A DNA stretch of 64,000 nt from assembly GCF_027744825.2 (NCBI RefSeq), contig NC_071336.1, positions 11,781,001 through 11,845,000 of the forward strand. The letters run 5' to 3'. Position 1 is the stretch's first letter; each line of letters begins with the position of its first letter. Positions 45,875-55,925 of this stretch are shown here, in pieces. This DNA comes from Synchiropus splendidus. Taxonomy: Eukaryota; Chordata; Actinopteri; Syngnathiformes; Callionymidae. The position numbers were made by a program, and so were the translations under genes. Below the pieces are notes generated by a model. That model ran no database searches. It saw only the letters and a program-made list of their open reading frames with translations, and had not been told where the DNA came from.

Positions 45875-45942
<68 letters not shown>
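45875..45942 (+). repeat. Long (AC)n microsatellite
   Basis: About 34 uninterrupted AC units. It is the longest tandem array in the window and likely polymorphic. Confidence 0.98.
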
Positions 45943-45946
<4 letters not shown>

Positions 45947-47186
45947 ATGCTAATTTCCCAGCCTCATTTACATAACATCATATCTCTGGGAGGTCAGAAA
46001 GAAAAGTGAGGTAATGATCTATACATGCGTGTGCATGGATGAGAGCGTTGTCAAAGTCTGTCACCGTTTGTTGTTCTTCCCAAGCTGAAAAGATGGTGGT
46101 CACAGAGTCGGAGGAGGATGGAGTATCTTCTGTCTGCATCTGAGCCAGGATAAAAGCTGGCGTGAAAGAGCAGTCAGGGAGGTGGAGGGAGAAAAAGCGG
46201 CAGGTCTTTAGGTCAGACTGAAGTATACACAGTTCTACTTGACCTCCAGAAAACAGGTGAAGCACAAATTCTTTCATACTTCACTCATACTGAGGCTGCC
46301 ATTTTCTTTCCTGTCAGACTCTCATTAACACTGGGAGCAACAAGGTCCAGGAATCGACCTCTGATGAAAACGGTTGCGTCAATACAGGCCTTGTTGGAGA
46401 AATGTGTCAACACAGCCTCTACCTCTGATCTCAAACTCCAGCGGGTCTCAATGCTCAGTTGACAAGTTTTACTGAGATTTTCATGTCTGAATACACTGAA
46501 GTGTAAAGATGTTGTGGTTCTGCAATAACAAGCTGCAGCAGATAAACATGTCTGACAAAAGAGTTATCAAAACTAGTCTCTAATTTCCACCAGAAACAAC
46601 ATAAATACCTCTCATGCAACAAACCCCTGGCAGCACAGAGGCTCCAGCAACCCTGAACAGGTCAGGACTAGGTGGTTCAACAATAACTAATAAGACAGTC
46701 TGTCTTACGGCCGAGCTTTGACTGAAGGTTCAGCCCCTTCCCCTCCCCTGATATTTCGCTGGGAAAGGCTGGAATTGACTCCTGAGTTTAAGGTGATCCC
46801 TGCAGTACATCGTGTTCAGGCATCTCAGGGTCTTGCTCACGAGTGAGGGAATGGTGTGTGGAATCTACGGACACTATCAATTTGCAGTCAACAGTCAGAC
46901 CCTCATCCATGTCACAAGATATGGGACAAATGATTGAAACGGCCAAAAAGCGTTTCTCTACAATTTGTCTGGATCCATTCTTCAAAAAAGGTTTGCTTGG
47001 TCTTTGATGAGAATATACTCAGGGTAAAACTCTTGCTCTTCAACATTGAGAGAATGTCCTTCAGTCAGTATCAGTTTTTTACAAATGATTTTTTCAATCG
47101 GTGGGAGAGCCCTAGTGCGGACCCAGACTGTCCCGGAGACACCTCAAGTCTTCCACTTGGAGAAGACAGCTACACCTCAGGAGAAC
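45943..47186. other. Non-coding; octamer-like motif at the left edge
   Basis: Immediately after the AC array TTTATGCTAATTTCCC and CATTTACATAACATCAT resemble POU/octamer-type sites. The rest shows nothing I recognise. Confidence 0.35.
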
Positions 47187-47210
47187 ATGATGATGATGAT
47201 GATGATGATG
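47187..47210 (+). repeat. (GAT)n microsatellite
   Basis: Eight ATG/GAT units. The Asp-repeat ending of the frame across it is an artefact. Confidence 0.95.
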
Positions 47211-47346
47211 TGTAATTTTAGTTCAATGATTCTATTTTTCTAAACTAGGCGGCTGTGCTTACCCTTACAAATTTGGATGGAAATCAGGGCAGACCTGCAC
47301 CAGACAAAAAAACAACAACTTTCTCTCTGTACTCTCTACAATAGCA

Positions 47347-47420
47347 CATGCTCAATGCCCAGGGGTTGAATCTGGACCACCAAGTCATTTTATGTTGTGC
47401 GCAATGGCTTGAAATGCTAA
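47347..47420. mobile_element. hAT-derived fragment
   Basis: ATGCTCAATGCCCAGGGGTT, GAATCTGGACCACCAAGTCA and TTTTATGTTGTGCGCAATGG share order and wording with 55816-55900. Both follow the theme GTCAAACTCAAGGCCCGGGG then GCCACxTCATTTTATGTGGC of a hAT-family terminus. The outermost bases are lost. Confidence 0.45.
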
Positions 47421-48984
47421 TCCTGGACAAATAAAGTACAAAGTATAATGCAAATAACAATCTTGTCATTTGGGAAAATCTCATTGTTTATGGGTAAGGT
47501 GGGGGATTTAAATATAAGGGTGTGATTATTGTTTGAAGTTCTCTTTATTGGGATAATAAATTGTATTTATGCATTGTGAAAGTAAACAGAGAGATAAGGT
47601 GGCCAAAATTAACCTCCAAGAATGAAAAGGCAGATTGATATCATGCTCATCTCTTGGCTCGTGTTTGCCGACTTTCCATTGGAAATATACATTTTATAAA
47701 TGATGGAGAAGAAGACCTTCCCTATCTGTCCCTTGTGCATAAAAGAGCATACATGAAGTCCCAGCTCTGATTTATATGAAAGTGTCTCTGGCGAAATAAA
47801 AAAAAAAATCTATTGCCAGGGGCCAAAGTCTGACCACACTGTGGTGAAAACACACTTTGTGTTCCCAGTGTTGGTCACAGGTGTTTGTGTGTGCATCCAT
47901 TTAAAACAGAGGAAACCGAGCGCTGAGCAGGGAGGAATGGAAAAAGTGATTCAGAGAGCATGTTGTTTTCTGTCCACCTCGATCTTGTGGGACTGTTGAC
48001 AAAACACATGCAATGCAGTGTGAGCCACAGAACCAGATGTAAAGTTTGTCCTATAAAATAATGAGAGGTTTGAGAGGAGGTCCTGGAGATGTGAAGCAGG
48101 TGTCCTGACTGACAGGACTTATAATGAAGGGCTGATCCACACGACGGTTTATATATGCCTGTCGAATGATGAACAATAGGAACAACCTTTACACCAATGC
48201 AGATCTATGATCGACTCGCATACAGGGAATAGGAACAGGAGGAAAATCAACGGTCCAAACAGTAATGTGGTTCCTGAAATGGGAAAAATGTATGTTTGCT
48301 CAAGCGAGCAAGTGTGGCCTGACGTATGCCTGACTCAGTGTTGTGACTCATGCCTTCTCTCACTGAACAACGTGACCAGCATTGACCTTCTTTGAAAGCA
48401 CTAACAGCCTCACTAGAAACTGTGCACAACACAGGTTGGTGGGTAACACCCTCTGTAGCAAAAAGCCGCTGAGCCAAAACCTCCACTTTACCGTATCTCC
48501 GTCCCAGTGGACTCAACGAACCACTTGAAGAAAAAGTATTCATCAACTTGAACTGTAAGTGCACTTAATCCAGTCTTCACATGCTGGTGGTGTGAGATGG
48601 GCACCGAAACAATCCCCCTCTTTGAGGATTCTCACAGTGAAAACACTTCCCTCAGTGTTGTACTATTAATCTGAGACCCACGGGGAGTCAGAGCCACTCG
48701 TATCTACACTTCTGTGTCGACATCCACGTGGATCAAGGAAATTGCACCTGTGCTCCGCATCCCTCAGGAAGATTTTAATTTTTCTGTCACAATTCATAAT
48801 GACAGAAAGTACAGTGGAGGCGTAAAACAAGATTTATACTCTTATATTTAGGTTGAGGCTCCACTGTCAAAAGTCTAAAAAAAACATAACGTGCACGGAC
48901 CGTTCAGCTGACCCACTACGTGCTTTGTTATTGTGTCTGTGTGCAGACGTGTCCTGTTAGCTACATTTACTGTTTTTTTTCATA
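47421..48984. other. Non-coding sequence, nothing recognised
   Basis: A-run at 47801-47809. A 9-bp inverted pair ACAGTGGAG/CTCCACTGT at 48812-48864 is too small to call. Confidence 0.4.
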
Positions 48985-49433
48985 TTGAGGTGTAAAACCC
49001 TTCCTGTCTCCGCCCTGGACTGTGGTTGAGTGTCACACTCTCGACACCTCCGAGGCTGGAGCGCGCACTCCAGGGTTTGATGTCCTGTTGTGGGCTGGAG
49101 CTGGGACAGGGATGAGGCGAGTCTGGGACAGAGCGTTACTTGGTTTATGACTTTGTCACAGCCCAACTGCACAGAAGCGCACATTCAGAGCTGGACACGC
49201 ACCGGGCACCTCTTCACTTCTGGAGAGACGTCACTCACTCGGCAACCCCTCCCACATGCAGCGGCCACACACATAGACGAACAGTGCACCTGCAGCAGAC
49301 ACTCTGCATTCACTCTTACAAAAGACTATTTTAAGGCTTGGAGCACATTATTTCTTTTTCCATTAATTGGTAAATGGGAAAAATCGATTCAGATTTCGAA
49401 CAAATCGCTTCTCAAATGGCCGTCTGGAACGAA

Positions 49434-49437
<4 letters not shown>
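48985..49437. mobile_element. Second pogo-type MITE copy, ends lost
   Basis: 49258-49340 repeats the body of the element at 2136-3013 at about 90% identity (for example GCACCTGCAGCAGACACTCT and ACAAAAGACTATTTTAAGGC). 49378-49437 repeats GGGAAAAATCGATTCAGATT to CTGGAACG. Here the last 20 bases of the terminal repeat are replaced by the TA array. The upstream part (CAGCCCAACTGCACAGAAGC, GAGAGACGTCACTCACTCGG) is internal sequence missing from the first copy. The left terminus is not visible, so the left boundary is approximate. Confidence 0.65.

Positions 49438-49493
<56 letters not shown>
49438..49493 (+). repeat. (TA)n microsatellite inside MITE boundary
   Basis: About 27 TA units start exactly where the pogo-type terminal repeat should continue. 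Confidence 0.97.
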
Positions 49494-49494
<1 letters not shown>

Positions 49495-49497
<3 letters not shown>

Positions 49498-49545
49498 CCT
49501 TCTATAACATGTATAGAAGGGTTTAAACACCCTTCTATATATACA
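49495..49545. repeat. Triplicated palindromic unit
   Basis: ACCCTTCTATA occurs at 49496 and again, as ACCCTTCTATA, at about 49529, with its exact reverse complement TATAGAAGGGT between them (near 49511). Either neighbour can pair with the central copy (loops of about 5 and 7 bases). It adjoins the TA array. Confidence 0.85.
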
Positions 49546-49559
49546 TATAGATCATTCAT

Positions 49560-52289
49560 GAACAGATAATTCACATTCAATGTGAATATACATGGATGAT
49601 GGGGTCACTGAGGGTACTCATACCTCCAAAACACCACCATGGGATCTGAGGTTTGTCGTGCTCTGGAGCATCCACCGGAGAGACATGACATTTTCACTTT
49701 TGTTTTGCATCTCAGCTGCAGTCCAGTGATTGATTTGAGAGTCCCTCTGAAAGCATCGCAGCTTGCTTTTTTCTCTCTCCCTGACTCATACTTGGCTCTC
49801 TCATTGACACGCTCACATTGAGCGAGTCTTAGAGAAGTATTGAGTTAGACCACGGTAACGTTGCCTCCATTCTGTGTTCACCTCCTAACTCCTTTATTGC
49901 ATGGCTTTGCATTAACACTGTGCTTTAACACAGATGCACTGCACAGATTTCACTTCAACAACCTTCTCCAGGGCTTCTCTGACTGGACTTTAAGTTGGAG
50001 TTATAGTTATAGACATGGAAATGAGCTGGTCTGTGCAATTCAAAGTTTGTACTGTAGTATCACAGGTTTGGTCACATATCTTTGTGGAAAGCCTGGTTCT
50101 ACACAAAGTCCTGCTTTAATGTTGAAGCAAATGTTCAACATCTGCTGGTTTTCCCGCATCATGGTTCCATGCAATGGATTCTAGCGCTCAAAGCTACTGT
50201 AGTGACGTTGAAGGGAAATGGAAGCAGCTGCCAGATGACACGAGGCGTCACTTCTTGGAAGGTTTATTTTCTTCTTTTGGTTACGCCATTTCAACGCATA
50301 TCATTTTCCAGCAAGTATCGTAGCATCTCAGAAGTGCTCGTGTTGTGAAAGACTCAAGGCATAGTTGAGTCGTTTGAGAGGAGGAACTGATTGAAAAAAA
50401 AAATCTACCAATTTTAAACAAGAATGGACAGCTTTGGGGGAAGCGCCATTCTTATGTCTGGGAAAACTGTTGGCTCTCTTTTAGGCATGCGAATGATGAT
50501 CGTTTTTCCATCATGAAAAAGTTTCACATCAGTGCTCCAGCATTCAAGCACAGCGAGTTGATTATTATGAATGTTGTGTTTGCTCTGTGCTTTTATTTTT
50601 AAAACAAGACGTGATCTTGCAGAGGTTTGGAGCTTTATATTGTGTATTTGCTGCTTTTGAAAGAGTGTGTGTGCTCGGCTGTGTGGTGCCTGCCTGAGGG
50701 CATGTTTGCACAGCGTGGTGTTCTGATACACGGCGGGGTTTGGGGAGGTGTGAGGAAACAGGTGAGAGACGAGAAACTAGAGTCGACAAGGTGCCCTCCG
50801 TGCTTTAGCAACACAATCACATCTCTGAAACACGCAAACCGAGGAGGCAGAAACTCGCTCAACGCGGCTTTCTATTTGAAGACAAAAAAGCCCAGATTGT
50901 TCATGCACAACCCAGCATTTGTTTAAAGGCTTTCCTAAGATGGCGGTCTGAAGCCAGTGGAGAATCAGAAAAATATGGGGCAGATAATTGGGAACATATT
51001 CATGGAGCACTCTGTTTACATGAGCTCGTGTTTCTGTGCATTATGTCTCGCAGGGCTCCGAGCGTATTTGACAGCATCGATGAGGAAGTATGTATCCCTG
51101 ATGTCCTCTTACTGTGTGCGCGTGTTTACACGGACTTCAGCGCGGAGATTAGACTACAGCTGTGTGTGCTTTTGGCGACCTCGCTCTCACCCTGAAATAT
51201 ACAAATGTGGCTTTACATTATTAGCTACATAAACATCTCGCTCTGATTATATTTGCAGACGACTGTTCGATCTGTCTTGATAAAAGCATGATTCAATCGA
51301 CTGTGAGCGTTCTGTGATGTGCTACTGAGTGAAAAACCACTGCAAAATGTTTCAGACAGAAAATGCAACGGAAGGAAAACAACTGCAACATTGTCATTTT
51401 TCAATGTTTTAAGCCTCTCAGTCTAGGAAGTGACAGTTAGTGAGCCCAAGTTGGAGTTCTGAGTTTCAGCACCACTGCACAGATTCAACCACAAAGCATT
51501 TGTGCTGTGGACCACACACTGCTCACATCCCTGGAGGAGACAATGGTCTCATTCATTCATCCATTTCTCTACCTTCGCCAGAAAAAATAGTTTCCATCAG
51601 AGTGTTTGTGGACGTATTCAGATTTTTAAATCTTCCGTCCAATCAGATTAGTTCACTCCATCTGATCTGGCTTTAAATGTGGCCAGACTTGTGGTTTGCA
51701 AGCCAGCAAAACTGTCACTGGTTTTGGGAAGTTAAAACAAAAACAACTTCAAACTTTGGCGTGTTCACGTTCAAATATGGGGATGACATGTCGGATCTGA
51801 TGATATGACCAGGATGAAGATGAGCAACACAATTGGCTCTTGAAGTGGGGATCGGTTCATGTCCAGAGGTGAAAAATTCCTGGCATCTCTTGTTTGAGAG
51901 GTCGAAGTGAAGTGAGATGAGACGATAACTCAGCAGCAAAATAGATGAGATTTCTGCAAATGTCTGGCTGAGAGCTAAGCTAGAAGGCAGAGCATTTTTC
52001 TCTCTGATCCATGAACCATGTGGTCAAAAACACATCAGTCTGTGATCGAGCGCAGACCCAGGAGCATTATAGTTGGGACCCTCTTAAAATGTAATTTTTC
52101 CTAACTTGCTTAACTGGCCTTGAAGGCCAAGATTGGGCTGCCATTAAATTTTTGTCAGTAAAATCTCCTTGGCTAAGTCGATATCAAGACAGTTTCCCTT
52201 TCAGCATTGACAAAACATTGCTGTTCAGCTCTAGTACGCAGCAGTAAATCTTGAGTCCTTTGGCCACGTCTACACGTCCTTCCGCCCAG
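49560..52289. other. Non-coding sequence, nothing recognised
   Basis: No arrays or element ends. 50620-50880 has overlapping frames on both strands, a sign of chance openness. 51050-51190 is slightly CpG-richer. Confidence 0.4.
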
Positions 52290-52492
52290 TTTCTCGCCAT
52301 TATTTGAGGTTGCATCGAGGTCCAGCTCCCTGCTCCACGGAAACCTCCTTATTCCCGGGACAAGCGTCAACTCATGAGCCTCCACCCTGTTGGACATTGT
52401 GAGAACACCTCGCCAAGGCACTGGTATCCCTCGAAGTGGAGTAGCATTGGTTCTACTCTGAGTCTCTCCTGGATGATAGACCTCAACAGCTC
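52290..52492 (-). pseudogene. Decayed LINE 3' end (RTE/Rex3-like)
   Basis: Reading the minus strand, CTGTTGAGGTCTATCATCCA, GGAGAGACTCAGAGTAGAAC, TGCTACTCCACTTCGAG and CTTGGCGAGGTGTTC follow the consensus order of the family. That order is GAGGAGCTCxGTCATCCGGGAG, GAGTAGAxCC, TCCxCATCGAG, then CCTGGxGAGGTGTTCCGGG. It continues poorly past AATGTCCAACAGGGTGGAGG. The copy is related to the 3' ends at 2650-2889 and 61730-62230, and is frameshifted throughout. Confidence 0.6.
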
Positions 52493-54469
52493 GCAAAAAA
52501 AACAAACAAAATTTTAATTTCATTTATATAGTGTCTTTACAAAATGTTCAAAATGTTCAGAATTTTGTACCAACAAATAAACACTTGTGATGGCCTGGAT
52601 ACCAAACCAGTTTGACCGTAGCAGACATTTTTAACTGGAGGAGAGGCGACCTGGTGTTCTTTATCTAAGATGCTATCACATCCCCTTTTACCGTAACTCT
52701 CTGTTTGATCCGATTCATAAAATGTTTATAAGAGTGCGTTGAACTGCTTCCCTTTATCAGTAATCTAATATGTAAATCAACAAAAACTGACCTCTTGTCC
52801 TGATCCCTCCTCTTCATCATGTTAACCGTGAGACATTAGGAGCGGAGCGGAGCCTGCCCCCCCTCCCGTCCAATCAGTGGCACCGGCTCGGCCCGCTAAT
52901 TGAATTGGGCTGAAGGTCTAATTCTAATATGCAGCAGATGGTCGTGGAGCGTCCCTGCATCCAACCAGCCACCACTGCACTCGGTCACCCGGGGACACGT
53001 CTGCCACCGTGGAGTCACCATGGAGACACGGGCAAACACTCAGACACTACAGAATGTGTTTTTAATACTTCATTTGGTGCTTCGCTCAGAAAGGGGAATT
53101 TTGTGATGCAATTATTTTGACTTTCAGCTTTTAATCTGCCGACCTTCCACTTTTTTGTCCTCACACACTACGAGCCAGGAAGAATCACAAAACAATATCA
53201 TGAGCAGTTTTTTCTTCTTCTTCTTCTTCTTCCAAAACTCATCACATGTGGAAGCATAATGTTTGTGTCAAGGAAAACATCTCCATATGGATGCTAATAG
53301 CAACTTCACATTTTTATATCTGTAATTTTCAAAAACATTAAATCAGAGAACAAACATCTGTAAAAACAAGTGATCAAAAGTCACTCTAGTGAATCGTAAA
53401 TTTCCACGTGGTCCATCTCAATGAGTCCAGTCTCATGAAAAAAACTGCATTTATTGCTTTACACCCCTGGTGGTGAGTTTCTATCCACCAGGGCGTGTGT
53501 TCCAAACTGTAACCCTTTCATAGTCCAGCTAGAGGTCCTCATCCTTCTGTGGTGAAGTTCAAAGAAGACCTTGGATGCTTGATGCCGACCTACCGCGTAA
53601 TACCTAGGTAATACCTGAAGTCTATATCATGATGGAATATCCTGCCTGCTGCCACGATTGTTGCGTCACTGTCGATACACTAGGTGCATCCCAATTTTTA
53701 CAGATATTAACCTGGGTATTTTTTGAAGACCTGCTTCCTGTGTGTTCATGGGGTTGACACGGATTGGGTCACTGTTTCAGGCTCTGTTTATGTTGCTTTC
53801 AGCACCTGGTCAGGCCCGGAAACGAATGCAACCACCCCAAATAAAGTCTCTGGAGCGCCAGAGATGTGATAGAAGAAGAATATGAGGGAACAGACGGGAG
53901 TGGGAACATGGAGTTGAGAGTATTTGCAAGGCTGATGATTGGAGGTGATGGTTGGAGGGGGTTTGGTTATGATCACCAGCGCTGTGGGAAAGTTTGTGGA
54001 GGGACGTTGAGGGGGGACCAAGAGTCACAGATATCAATGCGGGAGGTAACCAGACTACTGTCCTGTTGGTTGCCTAGTCCTACCCTTGTTTGAGTTTCTG
54101 ATCAGTATTTGTTTGTGTTCTGCCATGAAAGTTTTGAAGATTTTGGTTCCATGGTGGTGAAGGGAGGGCAAAGTAACTTTTGGAGTTGCCGCCTTTTAAT
54201 GATATACACCCTGAGGAAACATCAACAAGTTCACCTATGACACACACCAGCTCAAATCCACTGGACCAATCACAAGTCATTATGCTGACTTGACTTTCAT
54301 ATAGACATGATGCATTATTCAGACACACTGGTGAGTGTTTTGTGTGTTTTTTTGTTTTGGAGTATGTTCCCAGTACCGAAAATAATCAACACCAACCAGA
54401 CCAGACTTTCAAGGGGAATTTGAATGAAATGTCTCATTACAGAGTCAATTCACATTAAGTGGTCAAATC
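52493..54469. other. Non-coding; possible enhancer-like patch at 52845-53060
   Basis: 52850-52930 carries CCAATCAGTGGCACCGGCTC and CCGCTAATTGAATTGGGCTG. 53860-54090 is GA/GT-rich with frames on both strands. No repeat ends recognised. Confidence 0.35.
53211..53232 (+). repeat. (TTC)n microsatellite
   Basis: Seven TTC units after a T-run. Confidence 0.95.
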
Positions 54470-54473
54470 TCTT

Positions 54474-54665
54474 AGGCTCGTTCCCCACTGGCGTCTTGAG
54501 GGCTGGAGTCTATCCCAACTGCTTGGGCGAGAGGCAACCTTTCACATGCCATATATTGAAAAACAAACACTCGCACCGATGGACATTTAAGTCACCTGTT
54601 CACCTCTGCATGTGTTTGGACTGGAGAACACACCATGCAAGCACAGAGAGGACACAACAGCGACA
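54474..54665 (-). mobile_element. SINE-like dispersed repeat, minus orientation
   Basis: Plus-strand text GGGCTGGAGTCTATCCCAAC, GGGCGAGAGGCAACCTTTCA, ACAAACACTCGCACCGATGG, TTTAAGTCACCTGTTCACCT and CTGCATGTGTTTGGACTGGA then CCATGCAAGCACAGAGAGG is the reverse complement of the family body seen at 38155-38400. A complete block order is present, with deletions and without a tail. Confidence 0.65.
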
Positions 54666-54852
54666 CACTGACAGGATGTAGGAGTTACTACATTCCAGCA
54701 CTCACCACTGCACATCATGCCGCTCCACATGAAATGATATTTGACAATAACATTAGCTAAAATCCTCTGTCTACTGTCGCTTTGGATTCAGATGCAGCAT
54801 GCAGGTGATTCATCTGTGAGAAAGCCGTTGCAGACAGGCTGTGTACAGGGCA

Positions 54853-54867
54853 CCAGTAGAGGGCAGT
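54853..54867. promoter_or_regulatory. CTCF-like motif
   Basis: CCAGTAGAGGGCAGT is a near-consensus vertebrate CTCF core (CCAsyAGrkGGCrs). Not inside a recognised repeat. Confidence 0.45.
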
Positions 54868-55170
54868 GTTGAGCTGCACTCAGAGTCATAGCGGTGTGAC
54901 ACTGGAGAGCAGGGCTCCTCTGTAGAGACAATAAAGACACAAATCAATGGCAATAATTCGGAAAGGGGCTCAGCAGGGGGTGGAGTTTTGCCAAAGATGC
55001 AGCATGAGAGTAATCACGGGAGGGGACACTCTCAGGAGTGTGTGGTGGACAGAGAGAAGGAAAAGAAGCTGCTAATGTATCAAGAATACAACACAGAGAA
55101 AAGAACATTGCTGCTCACAACAGCCTCCATCAGCAGCTATCAAGTGCATCAGGGACACGGCAGCAGGGAG

Positions 55171-55189
55171 TGTGTGTGTGTGTGTGTGT
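55171..55189 (+). repeat. (TG)n microsatellite
   Basis: Nine TG units. Confidence 0.95.
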
Positions 55190-55815
55190 TAGATGACTCC
55201 CCTGAGTGCAGTCGTAGCGCTGTGAGGAAGATGATGAGCCAGATAGAAAGCAGAGATGAATTTGGGCTTTGTTGTGAGGCAGGATAATAAAGGCTGCAAC
55301 TCTTAAGTGAATGTTTGGGGAAAGAATGACTGACAACACAAAACAGCCATTTGGGTCGTGGGTGTGACAGAAGCTCTTTGTGGAAAGCTTTTCCAACCAA
55401 CAGTGTTTATAGGACTTTTTTTTTTTTTTTCCTGTCCAAATGTGAGCAGAAGTCATGATGGGGATGATTTGTGCTTCAGGGAAGTCATAGATCAACAGCT
55501 CAGACGCAAGAATTGTTGTGTAAATTCAGATGCACAAACAATTAAATAGCTCATGAAAAACAGCAGGGCTGGCCGAGGATGATTCGAGGCCCTGGGCAAG
55601 GTTTTCTAACAAGGTCCTCTCCATGCAACAAGCAGCAAGCCACAACAAACAAACAGCCAAGTACTGTCGAACACAAAGCCATAATATCCATTGCATCAAT
55701 GAAAGTTACAACTATGGGTTTCAAAATAAAGGTACCAGGTTATGTTTTTCCACTAACAGTACATGTGAGCGGGAAAGAGAGTGAGAGAACTGTGTCTGCT
55801 AAGTTATAACAAGAC

Positions 55816-55925
55816 CTCTTAATGCTCAAAACTCAAGGCCTGGGGGCCCAAATCCAGATTCCTGAAGTCATTTTATGTGGCCCATGAGATGGTTGGCTGA
55901 AAAGTTAGTGCAAATTAATGTGAGC
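55816..55925. mobile_element. hAT-derived fragment
   Basis: TGCTCAAAACTCAAGGCCTG, GGGGCCCAAATCCAGATTCC and AAGTCATTTTATGTGGCCCA fit the subterminal region of a common fish hAT family (GTCAAACTCAAGGCCCGGGG and GCCAAATCCGGCC then TCATTTTATGTGGCCC). The outer CAGxGGTG end and the opposite end are not visible. Same family as 47347-47420. Confidence 0.55.

Larger units (their letters stand above)
54666..55815. other. Non-coding; TG array and CTCF-like motif
   Basis: T-run of 15 at about 55417-55431. Apart from the two listed sites nothing is recognised. Confidence 0.4.

Noticed and set aside
48812..48864. Mini-element with ACAGTGGAG/CTCCACTGT ends
   Set aside because: Only 9 matching bases in about 54; too short to separate from chance.
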